The notes under the pieces are model-generated. The model saw only the letters and a program-made list of their open reading frames with translations. It made no database searches and was not told the origin of the DNA. Positions 42,107-50,878 of a stretch of 64,000 nucleotides of DNA are shown here, piece by piece (positions within the stretch are counted from its first letter, which is position 1; the number at the start of each line of letters is the position of its first letter). This stretch comes from Planctomycetota bacterium (GTDB lineage Bacteria > Planctomycetota > UBA8108 > UBA1146): contig JACETR010000006.1 of assembly GCA_013911165.1 (NCBI GenBank), forward strand, positions 1 to 64,000. Reading direction: 5' to 3'. The position numbers were made by a program, and so were the translations under genes.

Positions 42107-43819
42107 GTGGCTGATAAATCCCCATCTTCCGACCTCGAAATCGCCCGCTCTGTCCCCCTGAAGGACATCCGGGAGATCGCAGCAAATTACGGAATCGAAG
42201 AATCCGAGTTGACCCCCCATGGCCGTTTCATGGCCAAGGTGCCCCTGTCGATTCTCGATCGACTTTCTGATCGCCCCGATGGCAAGTATATCGACGTCAC
42301 CGCCATCAATCCGACTCCGTTGGGTGAGGGCAAGACTGTCACCACCATCGGTCTCGGACTCGGCCTGAACCACATTGGCAAAAAAGCAGTCTCAACGATT
42401 CGTCAGCCATCCATGGGTCCTGTTTTCGGAATCAAGGGCGGAGCTGCTGGAGGAGGTCACAGCCAAGTCATCCCCATGGAAGACTTCAACCTTCACCTGA
42501 CCGGAGATACTCATGCAGTGGGCCTGGCCAACAACCTGCTCGCAGCCTGGGTGGACACTTCCCTGTTGATGGGTAACCCCTGTGATATCGACCCTGCCAC
42601 AGTGACTTGGCGTCGTTGTCTCGATGTCAACGATCGAACCCTGCGTCAGGTCATCACAGGACTTGGTGGATCCAAAAATGGAGTCCCAAGAGAAACCGGT
42701 TTTGACATCACCAGCGCCAGTGAAGTCATGGCAATTCTGGGCCTCTCCAGAGATGCCGCCGACCTGAGAAAACGCCTTGGCAGCATCATCGTGGCCAGCA
42801 ACCGTGCAGGAGATCCGGTCACCGCAGAAGATCTTGGAGCTGCAGGAGCGATGGCGGTGGTTCTCAAGGATGCGATCCACCCGACGTTCATGCAGACACT
42901 CGAAGGGACCGGTTGTTTCGTCCATACAGGTCCCTTTGCCAATATTGCGCATGGTAACTCATCCATCGTCGCCGACCGTATCGCTCTCAAACTGTGTGAT
43001 TACGTCGTGACTGAGAGTGGTTTTGGTGCCGATATGGGGGCAGAGAAGTTCTTCAACATCAAATGCCGTGTCAGCGGCTTGAAACCGGATGCCGCAGTTG
43101 TCGTGGCAACCATCCGTGCTTTGAAAGTCCACAGTGGTCGCTTCAAGGTCGTTCCAGGCAAGCCCCTCCCTGAAGAAATGCTCAAGGAAGACGTCTCTGC
43201 CATCGAGGAAGGCATCGGAAACCTTCGCCGCCACATCGAAAACGTGGGCAAGTTTGGCGTTCCCGTGGTCGTTGCCCTTAACCGCTTCCCCACAGATTCC
43301 GATGCAGAAGTCTCTGCAGTGATCGAGTTGGCCAAACAATGCGGTGCATTTGATGCTGTTGTGTCTGACGTTCATGCCCGCGGTGGTGAAGGGGGTGCTG
43401 CTCTTGCCGAGGCGGTGGTTCGTGCCTGTGAGGAAGTACCTGCAAACTTCTCCACCCTTTACCCGGATGAAATGCCCATTAAGGAAAAGATCCAAACCGT
43501 GTGCACCGAGATCTACAGGGCAGATGGTGTCGACTTCAAACCTGCTGCACGCAAGGCGATGAGGAAATATGAAAAGTTGGGTCTCGGCCACCTGCCCGTT
43601 TGTATGGCAAAAACACAGTACTCCTTCAGTGACGATCCCAAAAAGATCGGAGCACCAGACAACTTCCGAATGACGGTCCGCGATGTTCGACTCTCTGCAG
43701 GAGCAGGATTCCTCTACGCCCTGACCGGTGACATCATGACGATGCCGGGACTCGGATCAAAGCCCGCCCTGCTGACCATTGACCTTGATGACCAGGGCCT
43801 GCCCCAGGGACTCTTCTAA
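42107..43819 (+). CDS. fhs: Formate-tetrahydrofolate ligase
   Basis: Makes 10-formyl-THF from formate, THF and ATP for one-carbon metabolism. Signatures are intact: AINPTPLGEGKTVTTIGLGLGL (phosphate-binding loop), RQPSMGPVFGIKGGAAGGG, DFNLHLTGDTHA, NIAHGNSSIVADRIAL and VSDVHARGGEGG. The 570-residue length is normal for the family. GTG 42107 is preceded by AAAAGGAG. The stop overlaps the start of a secreted unknown (TAATG). No other folate or Wood-Ljungdahl genes are adjacent, so a role in formate assimilation or purine supply is equally likely. Confidence 0.96.
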   Translation: MADKSPSSDLEIARSVPLKDIREIAANYGIEESELTPHGRFMAKVPLSILDRLSDRPDGKYIDVTAINPTPLGEGKTVTTIGLGLGLNHIGKKAVSTIRQPSMGPVFGIKGGAAGGGHSQVIPMEDFNLHLTGDTHAVGLANNLLAAWVDTSLLMGNPCDIDPATVTWRRCLDVNDRTLRQVITGLGGSKNGVPRETGFDITSASEVMAILGLSRDAADLRKRLGSIIVASNRAGDPVTAEDLGAAGAMAVVLKDAIHPTFMQTLEGTGCFVHTGPFANIAHGNSSIVADRIALKLCDYVVTESGFGADMGAEKFFNIKCRVSGLKPDAAVVVATIRALKVHSGRFKVVPGKPLPEEMLKEDVSAIEEGIGNLRRHIENVGKFGVPVVVALNRFPTDSDAEVSAVIELAKQCGAFDAVVSDVHARGGEGGAALAEAVVRACEEVPANFSTLYPDEMPIKEKIQTVCTEIYRADGVDFKPAARKAMRKYEKLGLGHLPVCMAKTQYSFSDDPKKIGAPDNFRMTVRDVRLSAGAGFLYALTGDIMTMPGLGSKPALLTIDLDDQGLPQGLF

Positions 43820-44550
43820 TGACCCGATTCTTCATGGGAACTCTTTGGCTCGTCCTCACCCTCGCTCTGGGCATCGGAGCGAGTTCCGCCTCCGTTTTCG
43901 CCGAAGAGAAGCCCTATTCGGGCCTGGTGACCATCCAAAAGGTCAACAAGGCAGAGGGGGCCCAACAGATCATCGAAGTCAAAGGAAAGAAGGGCACCCT
44001 TCAAGTCACACTGAGCAACGAAACGGTCATCGACCTCCACGCGCTCATTTCCCTCAAGGACGTGGAGCCCGGTTCAACGATTCATGTTCTGGCCAAGAAA
44101 CAGGCTGAACAGCATGGATCCGGGGGAGCCCGATACCCGCCGATGCTGGTGCAGATTCATGCCATCGTCACCGGATCCCTGAAGCCCCCTTTCGTGCCGG
44201 AGAAGCTTCAGGAACAGGGCCTGACCTGGGTCAGTGGAACACTGAAGCAGGTGGAGAATGGACGCGAACGGGATGTGGACGGATATCGACTGGGAACTTC
44301 TCTGGGAACGGAAGTTCTCAAAGTGGAGCGGGTAAAGAGTTCAAAACTGAAGAAGCGTATGAAAGTTTTTATCAGTGGTTATCTCGATGAATCCGATCGA
44401 AAAAACAAGACTCTCGATGCGGTGGAATTGATTTCCATGGCCCAGCGCTGGAAAAAATACCCGTCGACCCACGACTTCTCCAAGCGCACTCCGAAACCCC
44501 GCAAAAAGAAAAAGGACGACTCCAAAGAGGACGACGATCTTCCTTTTTAG
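43819..44550 (+). CDS. Exported protein of unknown function
   Basis: 243 residues with a signal peptide (MGTLWLVLTLALGIGASSASVFA), then a beta-rich region (YSGLVTIQKVNKAEGAQQIIEVKGKKGTLQVTLSNETVI, SLKDVEPGSTIHVLAKKQ) that looks like OB-type or translation-factor-like barrels repeated twice (second copy around LTWVSGTLKQVENGRERDVDGY). The C-terminus is a Lys/Asp-rich tail (KPRKKKKDDSKEDDDLPF). Not recognised as a named family. Translation is coupled to fhs by a 1-base overlap; its end overlaps the convergent SprT-like gene by four bases. Confidence 0.7.
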   Translation: MTRFFMGTLWLVLTLALGIGASSASVFAEEKPYSGLVTIQKVNKAEGAQQIIEVKGKKGTLQVTLSNETVIDLHALISLKDVEPGSTIHVLAKKQAEQHGSGGARYPPMLVQIHAIVTGSLKPPFVPEKLQEQGLTWVSGTLKQVENGRERDVDGYRLGTSLGTEVLKVERVKSSKLKKRMKVFISGYLDESDRKNKTLDAVELISMAQRWKKYPSTHDFSKRTPKPRKKKKDDSKEDDDLPF

Positions 44551-45173
44551 GTATCTCTGAAGAAGCGGAACAGGGTTCCCTGACGCCACTTTTTGGAAAG
44601 TTCCTCAATCCAGCCTGTGGCTGGCTTTGTGGTCTCCCCGTCTCCGCCAGTCTCTGCATCAGTTTCCTCGTGGCAAATCAGGATGCCGCCACATCCCACA
44701 TGCAGGTAATCCCGCTTGCCCTTGGCGATGGAATTTCTCAGTCGAGTGCTGACTTCAAGGGATTCGTTGCACTTCTCACACTGGACTGGGTGACGTCGGT
44801 GACGCCCCCTCGCCCGCATCTGATGGGTTCTTTTTCCATTGCCGCCCAGTTCTAGAAAAATCGATTTCCATTCTGATCCATGAGCACGTGCTTTAGGCCC
44901 GGCAATGATGTGGGCCAGTTCGTGCAAGACCGTATTCCGATACTCACCGCGATTCTCGGTCAGACTGAAGATGGGAAGACTGAGACCGATCTGTCGGCGT
45001 TGGGGACAGGCATTGCCCGCACTGCTCGTCAAACGACCGCTCAGTCGAATCGTTGTCCCCTTCAGTCGATCCCGATATTTGGGAAAACGTTCCAGAACTT
45101 CGGACAGGATCTCCTCTGCCTCCACCTGGAGGTCAGCTGCGAATACTTCAGAAGTAGTGGAACTTTTCTCCAT
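44547..45173 (-). CDS. SprT-like zinc metalloprotein
   Basis: SprT/Spartan-type domain: IRLSGRLTSSAGNACPQRRQIGLSLPIF, then the zinc motif TVLHELAHIIAGPKARAHG, and a C-terminal zinc ribbon with QCEKC, then YLHVGCGG. Spartan proteases cut DNA-protein crosslinks; bacterial SprT homologues are poorly studied. ATG 45173 (208 residues) is preferred over the track's TTG 45218, which overlaps the upstream gene. A GTG at 45176 is another option. 13 bases separate it from the dehydrogenase gene upstream on the same strand. Confidence 0.82.
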   Translation of the reverse strand: MEKSSTTSEVFAADLQVEAEEILSEVLERFPKYRDRLKGTTIRLSGRLTSSAGNACPQRRQIGLSLPIFSLTENRGEYRNTVLHELAHIIAGPKARAHGSEWKSIFLELGGNGKRTHQMRARGRHRRHPVQCEKCNESLEVSTRLRNSIAKGKRDYLHVGCGGILICHEETDAETGGDGETTKPATGWIEELSKKWRQGTLFRFFRDT

Positions 45174-45186
45174 CACAACCCGATCC

Positions 45187-46083
45187 CTATTCCGCTGATC
45201 GATCGCTGAGTCGGTCAACAGCCAAATACAGGGCTTGGGTTCCCAGCTTTGCTCCCCCGGATTTCATCACTTCCCCGTAGAGTTCTCTCGCCAGTTGAAG
45301 TCCCGGCAATCGAATCCCCATGCTTTCACACTCTGAAAGAGCGATCTCCATATCCTTGACGAAGTGCTCAACGAAGAATCCGGGATCGAAATCCTCACGG
45401 AGAACTCGAGGAGCCAGATTCGTCAGCGACCAGGATCCTGCGGCTCCTCCGGAAACGCTTTGTAATACTTTTGCAGGATCGAGCCCTGATTTTCTGGCGT
45501 AGATCAATCCTTCACACATGCCGATCATGGTGCTGGCAATGATGGTCTGATTGACCATCTTCGTATGCTGCCCCGCACCCGGGCCACCCTGCAGATGAAT
45601 CTCTCCCCCCAACACTTCAAGGATGGGAAGGGCTTCCTGAAAGGCATCTTCCTCGCCCCCCACCATGATGCTGAGAGTTCCATTGCGTGCTCCCACGTCT
45701 CCGCCGGAGACTGGAGCATCCAGAAAGGTAACACCGGCCTCATCACCCTTTTCGTGAAGAGAGCGTGCGAGTGAAGGCTGACTGGTGGTCATATCGATGG
45801 CGAGACGGCACTTTCGATTTTCTTTTGTGTCGGAAAGCACTCCCCTGTCGCCGGTAAAGATCTCTTCGACATCGTCCGGGTAACCGACGATGGAGATGAC
45901 AACATCATGCTGTGCCGCCAATTCTTGGGGGCTGTCATGCCACTGCGCCCCCGAGTCCAGCAGATCCCTGGCCTTGCTTTCCGTGCGGGTATAAATGCCC
46001 ACGGTATATCCGGCCTCCAACAGGTGGGAAGCCATCGACTTCCCCATGACCCCTGTCCCGATCCAGCCCACTGATGGTTTCAA
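45187..46083 (-). CDS. 3-hydroxyisobutyrate dehydrogenase-family reductase
   Basis: NAD(P)-dependent beta-hydroxyacid dehydrogenase (tartronate semialdehyde reductase / GHBDH / HIBADH group). Rossmann start VGWIGTGVMGKSMASHLLEAGY, substrate-binding FLDAPVSGGDVGARNGTLSIMVGG, and the catalytic Lys in GAGQHTKMVNQ are all present. The track ORF starts at 46488 with 135 residues that match nothing; the TTG at 46083 after GAGGACGGC gives a 298-residue protein of usual length. An ATG at 46161 would add 26 residues including CPDCGNEDG and cannot be fully excluded. Substrate unknown. Confidence 0.85.
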   Translation of the reverse strand: MKPSVGWIGTGVMGKSMASHLLEAGYTVGIYTRTESKARDLLDSGAQWHDSPQELAAQHDVVISIVGYPDDVEEIFTGDRGVLSDTKENRKCRLAIDMTTSQPSLARSLHEKGDEAGVTFLDAPVSGGDVGARNGTLSIMVGGEEDAFQEALPILEVLGGEIHLQGGPGAGQHTKMVNQTIIASTMIGMCEGLIYARKSGLDPAKVLQSVSGGAAGSWSLTNLAPRVLREDFDPGFFVEHFVKDMEIALSECESMGIRLPGLQLARELYGEVMKSGGAKLGTQALYLAVDRLSDRSAE

Positions 46084-46273
46084 GCCGTCCTCATTTCCGC
46101 AATCAGGGCAATTCCACCCCTTTTTTCCTGAAAAGAAGTCTACACCCGGAATGCTCTCCATACAGGAGGAGTCCTGACCTCGACAAATTTCATGTTCTGT
46201 GGCATGATCGACTCTTGGGCTCGCAGTATCCGGGACCCATTTGACTGATTTTCTTTTCCCAAAGAAGGACTCG

Positions 46274-46864
46274 ATGCTCTCAGCAAAAGTCAAATTTCTG
46301 GGTGAATACCTCGCCAATCCCGGGCTGATCGGAGCCGTCGCTCCGAGTGGTTCTGCCTTGGCTGCACGCATGCTCGATGGAATCTCTCTGACCCAGGCCA
46401 AAACCGTGGTCGAACTGGGACCTGGAACGGGCGTCTTCACCCGCGAGATCATGAAGCGGATTCCTGAACCCTGTCGCTTTCTGGCCATCGAAAAGAATCC
46501 CCTCTTCGCTGAAGAGCTTCAGAAGAGCGGTGACCTGACCGCGTTGACCGAAATTATCGAAGGGGATGCGGGCGATCTGGGCTCCCTGCTTCAGGAGAGA
46601 AACCTGGAAGAGGTGGATGTCGTCATCTCGGGATTGCCTTGGGCAGCATTCCCCGGCCCCCTGCAAGAACAGGTGTTGAATCAGGTTTCGGAAAAGCTCT
46701 CACCCAAAGGTTACTTTGTGACCTTTGCCTACGGAGGGATTCACCTGCTTCCCAAAGCTCGCGCCTTCCGCAAGGAACTCGAAAAACACTTCTCAAAGAT
46801 CAGCAAGACCAAAACCGTCTGGAGAAACCTGCCGCCCGCCTTTGCCTATCAATGCAGAAAGTAA
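46274..46864 (+). CDS. PmtA-like SAM-dependent methyltransferase
   Basis: Class I methyltransferase with TVVELGPGTGVFTREI (motif I), FLAIEKNPLFAEEL (motif II) and VISGLPWAAFPGPLQEQVL, a layout shared by phosphatidylethanolamine N-methyltransferases of the PmtA type and by KsgA-like rRNA dimethylases. The opening, FLGEYLANPGLIGAVAPSGSALAARML, is typical of PmtA relatives, so lipid methylation is the likelier role. 196 residues from ATG 46274, preceded by AAGAAGGA (the track start is a TTG at 46241). Followed after 12 bases by a membrane-anchored unknown. Confidence 0.8.
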   Translation: MLSAKVKFLGEYLANPGLIGAVAPSGSALAARMLDGISLTQAKTVVELGPGTGVFTREIMKRIPEPCRFLAIEKNPLFAEELQKSGDLTALTEIIEGDAGDLGSLLQERNLEEVDVVISGLPWAAFPGPLQEQVLNQVSEKLSPKGYFVTFAYGGIHLLPKARAFRKELEKHFSKISKTKTVWRNLPPAFAYQCRK

Positions 46865-46876
46865 AAGGTGCGAGCC

Positions 46877-47551
46877 ATGGGTTCATGGGAGTGGATCGTC
46901 TTTGCAGTAGGCCTGAGCGTATCATTCGTCATTGCCGGGATCGTGATTCTCAAGGCGATTGCCCGACAGACTCAGGCGAAAACGAATGAACGACGGGAAG
47001 CTTTACAAAAACTGAACTTCCGGTTCACGACCAAAATCGATGCCGAAAAATCGGAGCAGCTGGACTCGGTTCTTTCGATCCAGAAATTACAAGGTTATTC
47101 AAAGAAATCTCTGGCGAGCGGTGTCTACCGTGACCACCCCGTCCAGCTCCTGAATCTGGAATCGATCTATTTCAACGGAAATATAGCGGTCCAAATTCGA
47201 CAAACGGTCGGTCTGATTCCCCTGAACCAATCTGTTCCGAAAATGATCATCACTCCAAAAAATGTGCTTCATGGACTCGGAGAGCTGTTCGGCTCAAAGT
47301 CGCTGTCTTTTCCGACCCACCCGGACTTTTCCAGAAAATATACGGTCAAAGGGCAGCAGCTCGAGTTGATCGAAGATTTCATGACTCCACAGGTCCTCGA
47401 GTTTTTCGAAGCGCGTCCGGGAATCTTCTGGGCAGTATCGAAGAATACGCTCCTGTATTTCAACTCTCAAAAAGAGCTGTATTCATTCCATGAAATCGAG
47501 CGTTTCCTCAAACGCGGGACCCGTCTGGCTTCACACCTGAACAAATCGTGA
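46877..47551 (+). CDS. Membrane-anchored protein of unknown function
   Basis: One N-terminal membrane helix (WIVFAVGLSVSFVIAGIVILKAI) followed by a soluble domain of about 190 residues with FPTHPDFSRKYTVKG, MTPQVLEFFEARPGIFWAVSKNTLLYFNS and EIERFLKRG. These resemble a widespread unnamed bacterial family seen as hypothetical proteins. The GTG at 46868 is the track start; ATG 46877 is preferred with AAAAGG upstream. It is probably cotranscribed with the PmtA-like gene. Convergent with the sialidase gene, two bases between the stops. Confidence 0.7.
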   Translation: MGSWEWIVFAVGLSVSFVIAGIVILKAIARQTQAKTNERREALQKLNFRFTTKIDAEKSEQLDSVLSIQKLQGYSKKSLASGVYRDHPVQLLNLESIYFNGNIAVQIRQTVGLIPLNQSVPKMIITPKNVLHGLGELFGSKSLSFPTHPDFSRKYTVKGQQLELIEDFMTPQVLEFFEARPGIFWAVSKNTLLYFNSQKELYSFHEIERFLKRGTRLASHLNKS

Positions 47552-47553
47552 GT

Positions 47554-48684
47554 TCATTCCTTGCGGAGCTTTTCGAATCGCTGATCCAGGTCATCCATCG
47601 TCATGCGGCGACAGGCGATCCACGGAGATTCTCCCGGAGTCCAATGACCGTACGTGATGGTGACAATGGTTCCGTCCGCCTGCTGAAGGACCGCCGGATA
47701 GGCACAGTCGCCACGGACATGGTTATCCATGATCCTGACGCGATACTGCCCTTCCCGACCCTCCACGATGTCTTCCCAGGTCCCGACCCATGCCACCCAG
47801 TCACCTTTGGTAGAACTCTCCAGCGTGGTATCGCGGAATGAAATAAAGAGACGCCCATCGCCGGTGTGAATCGCAGTATGCCGGTCGCCGGTCAGGGCTG
47901 CGGGAAGCGGCCGAGGCGTTGACCAGGTCTTGCCTTCATTTTCGCTGAAAATAACGTAGGAATTTTTGCGGCGGCTGTTTTCACGCAAGAGCAGAGCCAG
48001 CGTTTTCCCATCCGGAGAACGGACAAATCCGGGCTCGCATAGATGGACATTCGGTAAATGGGCGATGGCCACCGGATTGGACCAGGTCAATCCCCCATCG
48101 CTGGAGTGGGTCTGGAACACATCAAACCGTGCGGGGCCCCGCTCCTTCATCAGGAAGCGGCCATCGTCATGAAACCAGGCCGCGTGGGTTCCATCCGCCA
48201 ACTCGGCGACCGAACCCATGACGACGATCCCACCCCAATCTCCCACTGGTTTCAGGGGAGACCAGTTGGCTCCGTCATCTTCGCTGACCGCCAACTTTGC
48301 CGGGTGAAGACCGGACCACATGATCAATCGTTTCTTTCCCTGGCGATCGACCATGCGATGAATCGTGGGAACTTCCTTTGAAGTCTTCCAGTTTTCAGGG
48401 GTTGGCAGTCGATCACTCCAGGTCTGGCCACCATCTTCACTCTTGCGATAAACGATGGCTCCTCCACCGTGACCCTTCGGATAAACACACAGAATGGTTT
48501 TGTCGTCCTCCAGAAGGACAGCGGTCGGATGCCCGAGATACTGGCCCGCTTCACGGTCCACCGTGATCACTCCCGGTTCAGTAGCGAGATCGACCACGGG
48601 AATGGTGTAACCCCTGGGAAGATCACCGGCGGAACCACCCGCAGTGACGAGAAGGAAAATTCCCGTCAGAAAGACTGAAGACAT
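47554..48684 (-). CDS. Exported BNR-repeat sialidase-like protein
   Basis: A 376-residue six-bladed propeller of the exo-alpha-sialidase (GH33-like) type. Signal segment SVFLTGIFLLVTAGGSAG; four Asp boxes are visible, SEDGGQTW, SEDDGANW, SSDGGLTW and SENEGKTW. Whether it is a true sialidase is unclear because the Arg triad cannot be confirmed by eye; many planctomycete homologues are annotated only as BNR proteins. ATG 48684 follows AGGTGA; the track start is a GTG at 48693. Same strand as, and 24 bases downstream of, the YedE-like gene. Confidence 0.8.
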   Translation of the reverse strand: MSSVFLTGIFLLVTAGGSAGDLPRGYTIPVVDLATEPGVITVDREAGQYLGHPTAVLLEDDKTILCVYPKGHGGGAIVYRKSEDGGQTWSDRLPTPENWKTSKEVPTIHRMVDRQGKKRLIMWSGLHPAKLAVSEDDGANWSPLKPVGDWGGIVVMGSVAELADGTHAAWFHDDGRFLMKERGPARFDVFQTHSSDGGLTWSNPVAIAHLPNVHLCEPGFVRSPDGKTLALLLRENSRRKNSYVIFSENEGKTWSTPRPLPAALTGDRHTAIHTGDGRLFISFRDTTLESSTKGDWVAWVGTWEDIVEGREGQYRVRIMDNHVRGDCAYPAVLQQADGTIVTITYGHWTPGESPWIACRRMTMDDLDQRFEKLRKE

Positions 48685-48708
48685 CCAAATCACCTGCCCA
48701 TTCCCCGT

Positions 48709-49782
48709 TTACTTGCCGGTGCCATTCGATCGCCAGAAACCGTACCCGGCGGCCACCACCAGACCGATGACGATGGCCACTTTGCCGGCAGCTGTGGTTC
48801 CAGCTCCACTGGAGGCCAGACCCAGTCCATGACTCAGGGCTCCCCCGAGGAGGATTCCCATGACCGCCATCGCCGCATCGCCATTGCCTTCACCGGTCAT
48901 CACCAGTTGACGGACGGGACAGCCCCCCGCGAGACAGCCACACAGTCCAACGAGAGCCAAGGCGAGGGCAGACCAGAGAATGTCAACATGAGCCGCCGGC
49001 TGCCCCTCAAAAGAGATGACACCCTTGCCAGTGGAAAATGCGACCGCAGCATAACCAACCATCATCGCCAGAGTTGCCCACAACATGCGGCGATCCTTTT
49101 GGAAAATCTGACGTGCTGCAGTGACCGCACAGAAACGGGTGGCAGAGAGTAAAGCCCCTCCACCGAAAGCCAGCCCCAGGGACAACTTCCAGTCTGCATG
49201 TGCGGGAGCTCCCGCTTCACCAGGCCCAGGCCCTGACAAGAGTCCCTGTGCCCACAGAATGCCAGCCCCCAGTAACAACAGCGGACCCAATAGTCCGACT
49301 GGGGCAGGAGCCACTTCCGTTTTGCCGACGTTGTAGCCCCGTTTCTCAAGCCACAAGCCGAATCCGACGCCGATCACAAACCCGGGTACTGCTGCCCAGG
49401 CGGAAAGATCGCCGCCGGCGATTCGCTGAATCATGCGGAAAGGACAGCCAAGGAAGACGAGACTCGAGATGCCCATCCAGACACCAAAGAAGAAGCGGGT
49501 AGCCGCATGGGAACCGGAACGGGCTTCCCATTTGCTTCGGGCAAACATCCACGCCATGGCACCAAAGACCACTCCAAGGACTTCCGGCCGCAAATACCTG
49601 AGCTTTGCAGGTTCACTGAAGAGGTTCAGGGCACCACTGCTGTCACGCAGGAAACAGGCGCCGCAGATTCCCATGTTTCCCGGATTGCCATTCGCTACCA
49701 GGATTCCACAGAATGCGCCAACCCCCAGCATCGCCAGAACTCCGCGCACAAAGTTGCCGCGATCGTATTCGCCTCTGAGCAT
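48709..49782 (-). CDS. YedE/YeeE-type transporter (sulfur/selenium compound)
   Basis: A multi-spanning (about nine hydrophobic segments) YeeE/YedE-family protein. Signature elements: GNPGNMGICGACFLRD, FLGCPFRMIQRIAGG, SATRFCAVTAARQ and CLAGGCPVRQLVMTGEGN, the Cys-rich half-channel repeats that pass thiosulfate-type or selenium-type substrates. The form with the GNMGICGACFLRD opening corresponds to the YedE selenium-linked subgroup. No yedF, selD or selenocysteine gene is in the window, so the substrate is uncertain. ATG 49782 is preferred over the track start 49869; GGGGAAATGTG precedes it. Confidence 0.82.
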   Translation of the reverse strand: MLRGEYDRGNFVRGVLAMLGVGAFCGILVANGNPGNMGICGACFLRDSSGALNLFSEPAKLRYLRPEVLGVVFGAMAWMFARSKWEARSGSHAATRFFFGVWMGISSLVFLGCPFRMIQRIAGGDLSAWAAVPGFVIGVGFGLWLEKRGYNVGKTEVAPAPVGLLGPLLLLGAGILWAQGLLSGPGPGEAGAPAHADWKLSLGLAFGGGALLSATRFCAVTAARQIFQKDRRMLWATLAMMVGYAAVAFSTGKGVISFEGQPAAHVDILWSALALALVGLCGCLAGGCPVRQLVMTGEGNGDAAMAVMGILLGGALSHGLGLASSGAGTTAAGKVAIVIGLVVAAGYGFWRSNGTGK

Positions 49783-49813
49783 CACATTTCCCCATCTGCC
49801 CCGCAGGGACCCT

Positions 49814-50815
49814 TCAATTGACAAAAACCACTTCGAACGCCAGAAGGGTCGAGAACTCCCGGCCTTCATCTGGAAGATCTGACCAGAACATTCGCGGAGC
49901 CACCTCTACATAGAGCCACTCGTAGAGCACTCTCTTGCGCCAGGCCAGTTCCACAGAGGAACCTTCCAACTCTGCTCCGGTACCGACAAACCCGTACTCT
50001 GAAGCGGTGAGACGCAAGGTCGCCTCACCCTTCAGCGGCAGGTAATGATCCACGGAAAAAATTGATTCAGGAGCATCGTCTGCGAAGCGGACACCTTCGA
50101 GGGAAAATCGCAACAACCGGTCGGAGATCAGTCGCTCCCAGCGAAATTCGGTTCTGACCCCTGCCCCCAGTTCTTCACGGTACTCCATCCCCTGCACGAA
50201 TCTCATGTTCCAATTTTCGAGTGCCTGCCAGTCATATTGCCAGCGAAGGCGAACCCGGGTTTTGGGGTCGGATGAAATTTTGACGCCGCCATCCAGCGTC
50301 CAGCGTCCCGGAAAGTTTCTGAAGAGGGAAATTCTCAATCCGGAAACGTTGCCATCCTCCAGAGGATTATCTGGATCTTCCTCGTTGGATTCACTGCCGA
50401 GGACTTCGTTAAAATCGCTGAGAAAATCCTCTCTGAGGGATTCAACAAAGAAACCGAGTCTCTGCTGCGTTCGCGGAAGCACTGCATTTGCACGGATCTT
50501 GAAGCGAATATTGGGCCGTTCACCCTCCGTGAAACGGAACTGGGTACGGATTCGCAAGCGGGTCTCCACCGGTTCGTCTTCCAGTCGACGATCACCGAAG
50601 AAATCATCCACTCTTTCACTGATCTGGAAGATCCGGCTCCCCAGACGGGTATGAAAATCGTTGATCGACTCCACACGACGCTCCGCAGAAGAAGGAGGAT
50701 CCGGTTCCTGGGCCTGTGCAGAAATGACAGGAACAAGCAGAAAGAGGGCCAACAGCAAGCCCTGCTGCAGCGTAAAATTCCGGATCGACTGGAGTTGGGA
50801 CAATTTCTGGATCAC
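49814..50815 (-). CDS. Predicted outer-membrane beta-barrel protein
   Basis: 333 residues with signal peptide (QGLLLALFLLVPVISAQAQ) and then alternating-residue beta strands: TRLRIRTQFRFTEG, NIRFKIRANAVL, TRVRLRWQYDWQ, LLRFSLEGVRF and the last strand STLLAFEVVFVN ending in a C-terminal aromatic-N pattern near that of barrel proteins. The early part is Arg-rich and helical. Not recognised as a named family. Start GTG 50815 has no clear Shine-Dalgarno. Stands upstream of the YedE-like and sialidase genes on the same strand (31 bases to YedE), so the three may form an operon. Confidence 0.72.
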   Translation of the reverse strand: MIQKLSQLQSIRNFTLQQGLLLALFLLVPVISAQAQEPDPPSSAERRVESINDFHTRLGSRIFQISERVDDFFGDRRLEDEPVETRLRIRTQFRFTEGERPNIRFKIRANAVLPRTQQRLGFFVESLREDFLSDFNEVLGSESNEEDPDNPLEDGNVSGLRISLFRNFPGRWTLDGGVKISSDPKTRVRLRWQYDWQALENWNMRFVQGMEYREELGAGVRTEFRWERLISDRLLRFSLEGVRFADDAPESIFSVDHYLPLKGEATLRLTASEYGFVGTGAELEGSSVELAWRKRVLYEWLYVEVAPRMFWSDLPDEGREFSTLLAFEVVFVN

Positions 50816-50878
50816 GTCGGGAGGATACCCGACCTACCCTGCGGTGAAACCCCACAGCCTCAATGAAGCGTCGCCCTC

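Noticed and set aside
43861-44546. Possible type of anchored regulator in the exported protein after fhs
   Set aside because: The Lys/Asp-rich tail suggested nucleic-acid binding, but the signal peptide and beta-rich body do not support it.
46084-46488. 135-residue N-terminal extension of the HIBADH-like protein
   Set aside because: Matches no family, has no start signal and crosses the promoter region of the divergent methyltransferase; only the short CPDCGNEDG piece from 46161 gave pause.
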